Source: JBFGWM01 sp041588495 (GTDB taxonomy: Bacteria; Pseudomonadota; Gammaproteobacteria; Pseudomonadales; JBFGWM01). From it: DNA of 13,548 nt. Shown piece by piece: positions 7,728 through 13,548 of this stretch. The translations under genes and the position numbers were made by a program. The notes below the pieces were generated by a model. It ran no database searches, was not told where the DNA came from, and saw only the letters and a program-made list of their open reading frames with translations. Location of the stretch: assembly GCA_041588495.1 (NCBI GenBank), contig JBFGWM010000051.1, positions 1 through 13,548 of the forward strand. The letters run 5' to 3'. The stretch's first letter is position 1; each line of letters opens with the position of its first letter.

Positions 7728-8994
7728 GACCATCCTCCTCCTGAAGCGTTTGACCCGACAGATACTGCAGGTTGGCGATCGTCCGGTAGCGTCCGATCTC
7801 CAGGTCTAGCTGCGCCATGCGCGCGCGCTGCACGGCCAGTCGCGCGCGGAGCAGCGATTCAAACGATCCGATAACGGATCGGTAGGCACGCAATGCGGAG
7901 TTCAGCTGCAGCCGTGCGGCAGGCAGGATTTGCTCGCGGTACTCCTGTAGCTGTTTCTCCTGTCCCTCAAGTTGTGCCTGTGCCCGGGCTGCCTCCTCGC
8001 GCAATTGCAGTAGCATTTCGCTGCGCATTTCCCGGGCTGCCATGACTTCAGCCTGTCGGGCCGCAAGTGCTGCGTCCTGTCGTTTTTCAGGGAACAAGGG
8101 CACGGAAACACTGATCATGGCCGTTGCGAAATCCGCTCTTCGTTCGCCATTTGGGTTGAAGCCGTTTCGTCTCCCATAGGCGAGGTCCACGCCCCAGGTG
8201 GGCGCATACGCTTCCTTGGCCTGAGCCAGCCGGGACTCTGCAGCAGTGATTTTCTTCTCTGCCGCACGAAGCGCAGGGTGACCTGAAAGCAGGCTGTGGA
8301 TGTCGGAATCGGCCTGCCAATCCAGATCCGGCTCTGACAGGGGGGCGCTTGCAGCCATCGTTCCAACCCAGCGAGCCAGAACACCTGTGGTTGCAACAAC
8401 GCGCAGTTTCTCGCCAGCGATCAGGGACTTGCGGTTCGCCCGCTCCAACTGCACAGCAAGCAGGTCCGCCTGCTGCGCCGAGCCGGTGTGGAGCCGGGTG
8501 TTTACGAGCTGATGCAGTTTGTCGTACTCCCGCAGTTCCTCTTGAAGAATCTCCAATCGACGTTCTGCATGCAGTCGACTCACGTAGGCGACTGTCGTGT
8601 CGCGCCGTACGATCAGCTCGCGCGCATTGCGGTCCCAATCATGTCCCTCGGCAATCCGTTCCTTTTCCTGCTGTCGGTAGGACAGCGTGTCACCCGGAGG
8701 AAACATCTGCCGAACGCCGAACTGAACCTGGGTCATCGGCTCCTGATCGCGATCGAACGTGTCGACTGGAAAATTCATGGCGCCAACGCGAAACACCGGG
8801 TCGGGTAGTTGCCCCGCAGCGATCGCATCGGAGCGTTGGGCGGACGCAAGGTGGCCATGCCGGACGATTCCCGGGTCGGTCCCGAGCGCAAGTTGTTGCG
8901 CCCGTTCCAGTGACAGCGACTGGCTTTGCGTATGGCCGATGGAAGGGATGCCAAGCAGGAACAGGCCGGCAAGGAGATGTTGGAAATTTCTCAT
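7720..8994 (-). CDS. cusC: CusC-type TolC-family outer-membrane channel protein
   Basis: A 424-aa outer membrane efflux protein. Residues 1-22 form a Sec signal peptide (LLAGLFLLGIPSIG core). Unlike E. coli CusC there is no lipobox Cys, and I see no Cys anywhere, so it is not lipid-anchored. The mature part has the two-fold TolC layout: long amphipathic helices rich in Gln, Glu, Arg and Ala (for example around residues 150-200 and 320-385), interrupted by short beta segments (VFRVGAMNF, WGVDLAYG, ATAMISVSVPLF). It is expected to assemble as a trimeric barrel-tunnel that opens to the outside and docks to CusB. The ATG at 8994 has no good ribosome-binding site, while two stem-loops fill the 81-bp gap on its upstream side. 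This suggests regulated or coupled translation. Specific assignment as CusC rests on the operon. Confidence 0.9.
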   Translation of the reverse strand: MRNFQHLLAGLFLLGIPSIGHTQSQSLSLERAQQLALGTDPGIVRHGHLASAQRSDAIAAGQLPDPVFRVGAMNFPVDTFDRDQEPMTQVQFGVRQMFPPGDTLSYRQQEKERIAEGHDWDRNARELIVRRDTTVAYVSRLHAERRLEILQEELREYDKLHQLVNTRLHTGSAQQADLLAVQLERANRKSLIAGEKLRVVATTGVLARWVGTMAASAPLSEPDLDWQADSDIHSLLSGHPALRAAEKKITAAESRLAQAKEAYAPTWGVDLAYGRRNGFNPNGERRADFATAMISVSVPLFPEKRQDAALAARQAEVMAAREMRSEMLLQLREEAARAQAQLEGQEKQLQEYREQILPAARLQLNSALRAYRSVIGSFESLLRARLAVQRARMAQLDLEIGRYRTIANLQYLSGQTLQEEDGHE

Positions 8995-9023
8995 GACAAA
9001 TGATCCGAAATCGTAGGTAATCC

Positions 9024-9042
9024 CCGTGCCAATCAGGCACGG
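9024..9042 (-). promoter_or_regulatory. Stem-loop upstream of cusC (proximal)
   Basis: CCGTGCC (9024-9030) and GGCACGG (9036-9042) give a perfect 7-bp stem with a 5-nt loop. It stands about 30 nt before the cusC start. It has no T-run, so it is more likely an mRNA-stabilising, processing or attenuation element than a terminator. Confidence 0.45.
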
Positions 9043-9050
9043 CTCACCAT

Positions 9051-9070
9051 GGCGCGAAGCGAGTCGCGCC
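9051..9070 (-). promoter_or_regulatory. Stem-loop upstream of cusC (distal)
   Basis: GGCGCG (9051-9056) and CGCGCC (9065-9070) form a perfect 6-bp GC stem with an 8-nt loop. It starts 5 nt after the stop of the Cys-rich leader gene and stands in tandem with the hairpin at 9024-9042. Confidence 0.4.
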
Positions 9071-9075
9071 GGATT

Positions 9076-9393
9076 TCAGATCATTCTGGGCGGGTGTCTG
9101 GGCGGATCAGTTGACCGATCAATTGCAGAATCGAATATCCGCGAAACCAGGTGGCCACCAGAAAGAGGCAATAGATTTGCCGAACGTAACAGCGCCACCG
9201 GGCTCGTGGCCACGCACTCCACGTTGCAGCCCTCATCGCACGCCTGATTGCAGCAGTCGGCAGTGCGCCCATGCGACTCGCTCATTTCCATATCGGCCGA
9301 TGCACAGTCACGCTCTGCCGCCACCTCAATGGAGGCGAATCCCTGTTGTGCGGCCAGGAATAGCAGGGCCAGCGTGAGGATTCTGGTGATCAT
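9076..9393 (-). CDS. Small secreted Cys-rich protein heading the cus operon (CopL-like)
   Basis: A 105-aa protein starting at the ATG at 9393. Residues 1-20 form a typical Sec signal peptide with a likely cut after GFA. The mature protein is short and carries a Met/His patch (MEMSESHG, 35-42) and then C47, C48, C52, C56 and C60, with C30 earlier. The Cys therefore recur every four residues, a spacing that would line one helix face with thiols. The tail is Pro/Arg-rich. Small secreted Cys/His/Met proteins often head copper operons in gammaproteobacteria (for example Xanthomonas CopL), so a periplasmic copper-binding or regulatory role is inferred from composition and position; I cannot show sequence homology. 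The frame is also open upstream into the IS3 OrfA remnant, but the promoter lies between, so I take the ATG at 9393 as the start. The start is only 6 nt after the -10 box. Confidence 0.65.
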   Translation of the reverse strand: MITRILTLALLFLAAQQGFASIEVAAERDCASADMEMSESHGRTADCCNQACDEGCNVECVATSPVALLRSANLLPLSGGHLVSRIFDSAIDRSTDPPRHPPRMI

Positions 9394-9399
9394 ATTTGC

Positions 9400-9431
9400 A
9401 TTGTAGACTCCGGACCCGGGTACAGGGTCAA
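9400..9431 (-). promoter_or_regulatory. MerR-type metal-responsive promoter of the leader-cusCBA operon
   Basis: On the minus strand, -35 TTGACC (9426-9431) and -10 TACAAT (9400-9405) are separated by 20 bp. That is too long for plain sigma70 activity but typical of promoters that MerR-family regulators untwist. The spacer is filled by a 10-2-10 palindrome: ACCCTGTACC (9419-9428), CG, GGTCCGGAGT (9407-9416), with 7 of 10 half-site positions matching. The arrangement resembles the mer promoter, where the operator likewise sits between the two boxes. Which regulator binds is unknown; a CueR-like or related Cu/Ag sensor acting in trans is inferred. Confidence 0.75.
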
Positions 9432-9465
9432 GGTTTTCTTGCTCCGACACCGAAGCTGCCCCAAC

Positions 9466-9711
9466 TCTGGCCAGTTTACGCTTCAGGCGTGCCAACTCCT
9501 CAGCCTGTGGGTTGGTCTTTCCGTGGCCATCAAAAGCCTGGCCGCCGTCCCGGTCATACTGCTTCTTCCAGCGCCGCAGCAGGTTCTCGCCAATGCCCAG
9601 GTCCCGGGCTACCTGACTAACGCTGATTCTCTCTCTGGACGCCAGGTTGATCGCTTCCAATTTAAACTCGCGGCTGAATCGCCGCCGGGTCTTCTTCCCC
9701 AGGGAGCACAT
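9466..9711 (-). mobile_element. Truncated IS3-family transposase OrfA
   Basis: The first about 82 residues match the OrfA layout of IS3-family elements: a basic N-terminus, RRRFSREFKLEAINLA, then a helix-turn-helix (ISVSQVARDLGIGENLLRRWKKQY), then a GHGKTNPQAEELARLKRKLA segment that should lead into a leucine-zipper region and the OrfB frameshift. Here homology stops after the KRKLA motif. The frame runs on through the cus promoter into the Cys-rich leader gene without a stop. There is no OrfB (DDE domain) and I found no convincing terminal inverted repeats, so the element cannot transpose. It is a relic whose right end was cut or overwritten at about 9460. Confidence 0.85.
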
Positions 9712-9759
9712 CCTGATTGGGGATTATCGCCCTTTTTTCGGGTGTCCCGTTCGGTGGGG

Positions 9760-9826
9760 GAATGCCAGGTCTCGGAGCGCGTGTATGGCTCCCCATTTCG
9801 ACGGACGGAAGCCGCTCCTGGCATTC
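9760..9826. repeat. Long imperfect inverted repeat (67 bp)
   Basis: GAATGCCAGG (9760-9769) and CCTGGCATTC (9817-9826) are perfect 10-bp inverted repeats. Inside them AGCG (9776-9779) pairs with CGCT (9813-9816). They lie between the IS3 OrfA remnant and the integrase remnant. This could be a small mobile palindrome, an element end, or an RNA hairpin; I do not recognise the family. Confidence 0.5.
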
Positions 9827-9844
9827 ACCATTCGGGGCGGTGGC

Positions 9845-10024
9845 TTAGTCGCCGATCACGAAGGAAGACTCCTTCAGCTTGCCCGCTACGGGCAGTTCGA
9901 ATCGGTGCAGTCACTTCTTGGAGCCACTTTGTTTGACCCACAGGTATAGCCCCTTGCAGTCGGGCAGTTTCTCATCCCGTCCATTCCACGCTTTGGCGTT
10001 CCTGCACTTCACGTCGCTGAGCAT
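9845..10024 (-). pseudogene. N-terminal remnant of a P4-type tyrosine integrase
   Basis: From an ATG at 10024 the minus strand reads MLSDVKCRNAKAWNGRDEKL, then KGLYLWVKQSGSKK. This fits the N-terminal (DUF4102-type) arm-binding domain of P4-family integrases, whose hallmark is xLxDxxCRNAKP...KLxDGxGLYLxVxPxGSKxWR. A TGA (9911-9913) replaces the expected Trp after GSKK. The same frame goes on for 21 codons (RFELPVAGKLKESSFVIGD) to a TAA at 9845. No core-binding or catalytic domain (R...HxxR...Y) follows. It is therefore a dead 5' fragment. The recognition rests on the first 37 residues only; the second segment is less certain. Confidence 0.6.
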
Positions 10025-10038
10025 GTCTGGCATCTCCT

Positions 10039-10090
10039 ATACCCGGTTCTTGCCGAGGTTTTCTCGGGCTGTATCCAAGAACGTGCCCGG
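10039..10090 (+). repeat. Right copy of candidate island-flanking repeat with internal hairpin
   Basis: Contains ATACCCGGTT (10039-10048) and CGTGCCCGG (10082-10090), the blocks also found at 2702-2721. Between them lies a stem: GTTCTTG (10046-10052) with CAAGAAC (10076-10082), continued by CCGAG (10053-10057) with CTCGG (10063-10067). It is 15 bp before the integrase remnant's start codon, where an attachment site would be expected. The assignment as an att site is tentative. Confidence 0.3.
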
Positions 10091-10209
10091 GGAAACGTAG
10101 TATATGAAGAGGCGCTCTGATACGGGGTGGGGGTCTGAATGTCGCGAAGTCTCTGATGGAGTGATGGTTTCTGGGGTGGTGTGAGACGTGGTGAGGCAGT
10201 GGCTTCGGT

Positions 10210-11301
10210 TTAGACGTTGAAGCGAAAGTGCATGACGTCGCCGTCCTTCACGATGTAGTCCTTGCCTTCCTGCCGCCATTTTCCGGCCTCTTTCGCGCCA
10301 TGCTCGCCGCCGCAGGCGATGAAGTCGTCGTAGGCGATGACCTCGGCCTTGATGAATCCCTTCTCGAAGTCGGTGTGGATCGCGGCCGCGGCCTGGGGGG
10401 CGAGGGCGCCGGTGCGTACGGTCCAGGCCCGCACCTCTTTCTCGCCGGCGGTGAAGAACGTCTGCAGGTCGAGGAGTTCGTAGCCGGCGCGGATCACGCG
10501 GTTCAGGCCGGGTTCCTCCATGCCCATCTCGGACAGGAAATCGGCCTGGTCGTCCGCATCGAGTTCGGCGATCTCGGATTCCAGCTTGTTGCAGATCGGC
10601 ACCACGACGGCTTTTTCACGCGCGGCGATCTCGCGAACCGTATCCAGGTGCGGATTGTTCTCGAAGCCGTCCTCGCCCACATTGGCGATGTACAGGGTCG
10701 GCTTCAGGGTCAGCAGGTTCCAGCCGCGCAGCATCTTGCGCTCTTCATCGTTGAGATCCACCGTGCGTGCCGAGTGACCCTCGGCCAGGGCGGTATAAAT
10801 CTTTTCGAGTACAGCCTGCTGCTGTTGCGCTTCCTTGTCGCCGCTGGCGGCCTTGCGCTTGAGCTTCTGCAGGGATTTCTCCACCGATTCCAGGTCGGCC
10901 AGGGCCAGTTCGGTGTCGATGGTCTCGATATCGGATTTCGGATCGATGTCGGCGGAGACGTGCACCACCTGGGAATCCTCGAAGCAGCGCACCACGTGGG
11001 CGATAGCGTCGGTCTCGCGGATGTTGGCGAGGAACTGGTTGCCCAGGCCCTCGCCCTTCGACGCGCCTGCCACCAGGCCGGCGATGTCGACGAACTCGAT
11101 GCTGGTCGGGATGACTTTCTGGGGGTTCACGATGTCCGCGATGCGCCGCAGGCGCGGATCAGGAACCGGGACAATCCCGGTGTTGGGCTCGATGGTGCAG
11201 AACGGGAAGTTCTGCGCCTCGATGCCGGCTTTGGTCAGCGCGTTGAAAAGGGTGGACTTGCCCACGTTGGGCAGACCAACGATTCCGCAATTGAATCCCA
11301 T
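10210..11301 (-). CDS. ychF: Redox-regulated ATPase YchF (OBG-family)
   Basis: A 363-aa protein, the same length as E. coli YchF. The P-loop GLPNVGKS (residues 9-16), DIAG (72-75) of switch II and NVGE (207-210) are visible. NVxE in place of the usual NKxD is the mark of YchF/Ola1, which prefers ATP over GTP. A helical coiled-coil segment rich in Lys, Glu and Gln lies at about 130-180, and a TGS domain ends the protein (FFTAGEKEVRAWT, ending FRFNV). YchF binds ribosomes and is linked to stress responses and translation start-site choice. The ATG at 11301 has a weak AGG-type ribosome-binding site and is 14 bp after the pth stop, so the two are cotranscribed. It is the last gene of the core block; no clear terminator lies behind it before the integrase remnant. 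Confidence 0.97.
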   Translation of the reverse strand: MGFNCGIVGLPNVGKSTLFNALTKAGIEAQNFPFCTIEPNTGIVPVPDPRLRRIADIVNPQKVIPTSIEFVDIAGLVAGASKGEGLGNQFLANIRETDAIAHVVRCFEDSQVVHVSADIDPKSDIETIDTELALADLESVEKSLQKLKRKAASGDKEAQQQQAVLEKIYTALAEGHSARTVDLNDEERKMLRGWNLLTLKPTLYIANVGEDGFENNPHLDTVREIAAREKAVVVPICNKLESEIAELDADDQADFLSEMGMEEPGLNRVIRAGYELLDLQTFFTAGEKEVRAWTVRTGALAPQAAAAIHTDFEKGFIKAEVIAYDDFIACGGEHGAKEAGKWRQEGKDYIVKDGDVMHFRFNV

Positions 11302-11315
11302 GTCGATCGAGCCTG

Positions 11316-11906
11316 TTACGAGTCGTTGTTGGTATGAAGGCGGGTCATGGCCTTCTGGAGGTCGCCGGTCACGACGAGCGGCAGCGAGTCGAGGGCGGCG
11401 TCGATGGCCTGTTCGAGAAGTTCCCGTTCCGCGCTCGGCGCCCGGCCCAGCACGTAGCCGGTGACGTCACGTCCCTTGCCCGGATGGCCGATGCCGAGGC
11501 GCAGGCGGCAGAAATCGCCGTTGTTCCCAAGCTTCGCCATGATGTCCCGCAGGCCGTTGTGCCCGCCGTGACCGCCTCCGCGTTTCCAGCGCGCGGCGCC
11601 GGTAGGCAGGTCCAGTTCGTCGTGGGCGACGAGAATCTCTTCCGGCTCGATCTTGAAGAATGCGGCGAGCGCCTGCACGGCCTGCCCGCTGCGGTTCATG
11701 TAGGTCGAGGGAACCAGCAGGCGGAGGTCACGACCCTTGATCGTGACCCGCGCCGTGCTGCCGAAGAATTTCGTCTCGGGCGCCAGTGAAACGGCGTGCT
11801 GCCGTGCCACTGCCTCGACGAATTGCGCGCCGGCGTTGTGACGGGTTTCCGCGTACTCGGAACCGGGGTTTCCCAGTCCGACGATGAGACGGAGTGCCGT
11901 GGCCAC
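11316..11906 (-). CDS. pth: Peptidyl-tRNA hydrolase
   Basis: A 196-aa enzyme that frees tRNA from peptidyl-tRNA dropped by ribosomes. The family signature LIVGLGNPGxxYxxTRHNAG is at the N-terminus, with N13 and the catalytic H23. N71 (YMNRSG), D96 (VAHDELDLP) and N117 (GGHGGHNGLR) complete the active site. The start is GTG at 11904-11906; no ATG is available nearby in frame and the ribosome-binding site is weak, which may mean coupling to rplY, whose stop is 27 bp upstream. It is followed by ychF after 14 bp, the normal pth-ychF pair. Confidence 0.97.
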   Translation of the reverse strand: MATALRLIVGLGNPGSEYAETRHNAGAQFVEAVARQHAVSLAPETKFFGSTARVTIKGRDLRLLVPSTYMNRSGQAVQALAAFFKIEPEEILVAHDELDLPTGAARWKRGGGHGGHNGLRDIMAKLGNNGDFCRLRLGIGHPGKGRDVTGYVLGRAPSAERELLEQAIDAALDSLPLVVTGDLQKAMTRLHTNNDS

Positions 11907-11933
11907 CGGCGCGCTGCAGGGGGCGGTGGAGGA

Positions 11934-12602
11934 TTACTCCTCCTTGCCGCCTTCCTTCTTCTCTTCCGATTCGCCCGCGGCAGGCTCTTCGCCAGTCACT
12001 TCTTCTTCCTCGACCACGGCACGTGGCTTGTGGATGTTGACCACCGGCTGGTCCTGATCGTCGTCGTGGGAGAGGGCAATGATCTCCACGGTGTCGGGAA
12101 CCTTGATTTCCGACAGGTGGATCGTGTCGCCGATGTTCAGTTCGGTGCAGTCCACCTCGATGAACTCCGGCAGGTCCTCCGGCAGGCAGAGTACCTCGAT
12201 GTCGGACATCAGGTGCGCCACCACGCCGCCCTGCAGCTTGACGCCGGGGCAGGTGTCCTCGTTGAGGAAGTGCAGCGGCACGTGTACGGAGATCTTGTGA
12301 CCCTTTTTGACACGCTGGAAGTCGGCGTGCAGAACGCGCGGCTTCGCCGGGTGACGCTGGAGGTCCTTGAGGATCACCTGTTCGTCATTGCCTGACACTT
12401 TGAGGGTGATGATGTGCGAGTAGAATGCCTCGTTCTCGAGCGCCTTGACGATATGCCGGTGCTCGATCTCGATCATCTGTGGTTCTTGCTCGCCACCATA
12501 AATGATGCCCGGAAACTTGTCCGCGTTACGACGCAGGCGGCGGCTCGCACCTCTCCCCTTGTCCTCGCGGATTTCCGCAATAAGTTCAAACGTGGCTGCC
12601 AT
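11934..12602 (-). CDS. rplY: 50S ribosomal protein L25, long TL5/CTC form
   Basis: A 222-aa 5S-rRNA-binding ribosomal protein of the two-domain type. The N-terminal L25 domain (residues 1 to about 95) contains the GRGASRRLRRNADKFPGIIYGG motif. The C-terminal beta domain (about 96-190) carries VPLHFLNEDTCPGVKLQGGV and LPEFIEVDCTELNIGDTIHLSE. The last 25-30 residues are a Glu/Lys-rich acidic tail. The frame is open well upstream, but I chose the ATG at 12602 because GGAGG then lies at 8 nt, while the ATG at 12608 is only 2-3 nt from it. It lies between prs and pth, as in most gammaproteobacteria. Confidence 0.95.
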   Translation of the reverse strand: MAATFELIAEIREDKGRGASRRLRRNADKFPGIIYGGEQEPQMIEIEHRHIVKALENEAFYSHIITLKVSGNDEQVILKDLQRHPAKPRVLHADFQRVKKGHKISVHVPLHFLNEDTCPGVKLQGGVVAHLMSDIEVLCLPEDLPEFIEVDCTELNIGDTIHLSEIKVPDTVEIIALSHDDDQDQPVVNIHKPRAVVEEEEVTGEEPAAGESEEKKEGGKEE

Positions 12603-12665
12603 AGCCATTTCCTCCTTCAGGATTGCTCCGCAACGGTCCGCGACCAGAATCATTGCGGGGTTTAA

Positions 12666-12681
12666 CGGCCCCCATGGGCCG
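12666..12681 (-). terminator. Stem-loop in the prs-rplY gap
   Basis: CGGCCC and GGGCCG form a perfect 6-bp stem with a 4-nt loop in the 106-bp space between prs and rplY. On the minus strand it is followed by a short TTAAA only, so it may be a partial attenuator that lets some transcription pass to rplY. Confidence 0.35.
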
Positions 12682-12708
12682 AATCGGTTGCCTTGCGTCC
12701 GTGCCGGA

Positions 12709-13548
12709 TCAGCCGCGGAACATCGCGCTGATCGATTCCTCGTTGCTGACCCGGCGGATCGCCTCGGCCAGCATCTGCGCCATGGACAACTGGCGAATCT
12801 TGCTGCAGCCCCGGGCTTCCTCGCCCAGGGGGATGGTGTCGAGCACCACCAGTTCATCGAGGCCCGAGGCGTCGATGTTGGCGACGGCATTGCCCGACAA
12901 CACCGGGTGGATGCAGTAGGCGAGCACGTGGTCGGCGCCGTGGTCCTTCAGTGCGGCCGCGGCCTTGCACAGGGTGCCGGCGGTATCGACCATGTCGTCG
13001 ACGATGATGCAGGTCCGGCCCCGCACTTTGCCGATCACGTTCATGACCTGGGCGGTTCCCGGTTCCGGGCGCCGCTTGTCGATGATCGCCAGTTCGGCGT
13101 CGTCGAGGTCCTTGGCCACCGCCCTGGCGCGCACCACGCCGCCCACGTCCGGGGAGACCACGGTGATATTTTCATAGCCACGGCCGAGAATGTCCTCGAC
13201 CAGGACCGGTGACCCGTAGACGTTGTCCACCGGGATGTGGAAAAAGCCCTGGATCTGGTCGGCGTGCAGGTCCACGGTCAGCATGCGGTCGAAGCCGACA
13301 TTGCTGATCATGTCCGCAACCACCTTGGCCGTGATCGGCACCCGCGCCGAGCGCACCCGCCGGTCCTGGCGCGCATAGCCGAAATACGGCACCACTGCCG
13401 TGAGCCGGCTTGCGGAGGCCCGGCGCAGCGCGTCGGCCATGACCAGCAGTTCCATGATGTTGTCATTGGTCGGCACGCAGGTCGGCTGAATGATAAATAC
13501 GTCCTTGCCGCGCACGTTCTCGTTGATCTCGACCTGCACCTCACCGTC
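12709..13548 (-). CDS. prs: Ribose-phosphate pyrophosphokinase (PRPP synthetase), 5' end outside window
   Basis: Makes PRPP from ribose 5-phosphate and ATP, feeding purine, pyrimidine, His, Trp and NAD synthesis. About 279 codons are in the window, against a usual 315 aa; the frame is open to the window edge and the conserved DGEV is at the very end, so the true start lies beyond 13548. Recognisable are the FIIQPTCVPTNDNIMEL stretch, FGYARQDRR(VRSARVPITAK), the DLHADQIQGFF metal/ATP site, SPDVGGVVRAR, and the PRPP loop VDDMVDTAGTL. The C-terminus EAIRRVSNEESISAMF is complete. It heads the prs-rplY-pth-ychF block. Confidence 0.97.
   Translation of the reverse strand, partial: DGEVQVEINENVRGKDVFIIQPTCVPTNDNIMELLVMADALRRASASRLTAVVPYFGYARQDRRVRSARVPITAKVVADMISNVGFDRMLTVDLHADQIQGFFHIPVDNVYGSPVLVEDILGRGYENITVVSPDVGGVVRARAVAKDLDDAELAIIDKRRPEPGTAQVMNVIGKVRGRTCIIVDDMVDTAGTLCKAAAALKDHGADHVLAYCIHPVLSGNAVANIDASGLDELVVLDTIPLGEEARGCSKIRQLSMAQMLAEAIRRVSNEESISAMFRG

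Noticed and set aside
9719..9740. Terminator-like CGGG/CCCG hairpin with six T/A bases before orfA
   Set aside because: The homopolymer is on the wrong side of the stem for termination in either direction (A-run after it on the minus strand, T-run before it on the plus strand).
9890..9910. T-loop-like string TTCGAATC suggesting a tRNA fragment
   Set aside because: The flanking bases do not pair as a T stem, and the stretch reads as part of the integrase remnant.
10228..11337. 369-codon open frame antisense to ychF
   Set aside because: Shadow of ychF caused by GC-rich codon use; composition is implausible for a real protein.
12603..12890. Longer N-terminus for L25
   Set aside because: The added residues are antisense or overlap the prs end, do not resemble L25, and the ATG at 12602 has the properly spaced ribosome-binding site.
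1..13548. CRISPR array or toxin-antitoxin pair
   Set aside because: No regularly spaced direct repeats and no paired small ORFs with known toxin or antitoxin features were seen.

Overview
The window comes from a GC-rich gammaproteobacterium. The right third is the conserved chromosomal block prs - rplY - pth - ychF in its usual gammaproteobacterial order, all read on the minus strand. The left end carries ordinary chromosomal genes (an unrecognised protein, a lipoprotein, ychJ and an elongator tRNA-Met). I could not place it to genus from sequence alone; the codon use and the long L25 would fit a Chromatiales/Ectothiorhodospira-like lineage, but that is a guess.

Layout. Positions 1-2553 are left-flank chromosome: a hypothetical protein (minus), a predicted lipoprotein (plus), a ychJ-type SEC-C protein (plus) and tRNA-Met(CAU) (minus) with a clean sigma70 promoter. 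Positions 2600-10200 look like a decayed accessory island for copper/silver resistance. Read on the minus strand, from right to left, it holds a broken P4-type integrase N-terminus, a truncated IS3-family OrfA, a MerR-type promoter, a 105-aa secreted Cys-rich protein, cusC, cusB and cusA, a second MerR-type operator, and a shattered 3' remnant of a copA-type P-ATPase. Positions 10210-13548 are right-flank core genes; prs runs off the window.

How the genes work together. CusC (outer-membrane channel), CusB (periplasmic adaptor) and CusA (inner-membrane RND pump) form one tripartite Cu(I)/Ag(I) exporter. Their genes overlap by a few bases and must be cotranscribed. The small Cys-rich protein heads the operon and probably acts as a periplasmic metal-binding or regulatory leader, recalling CopL-type proteins. 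CusB has the Met-rich N-terminal metal site and an extra Met/His-rich C-terminal tail, which may stand in for the missing CusF chaperone. No regulator is encoded here, yet two related 10-2-10 palindromes of MerR-family type sit at the two ends of the cus block. They are the most interesting feature of the window: the first lies exactly between a -35 and a -10 separated by 20 bp, and the second overlaps the cusA stop and points into the copA remnant. This suggests one ancestral MerR-type regulon (leader-cusCBA plus copA) that lost its ATPase and possibly its local regulator to rearrangement.
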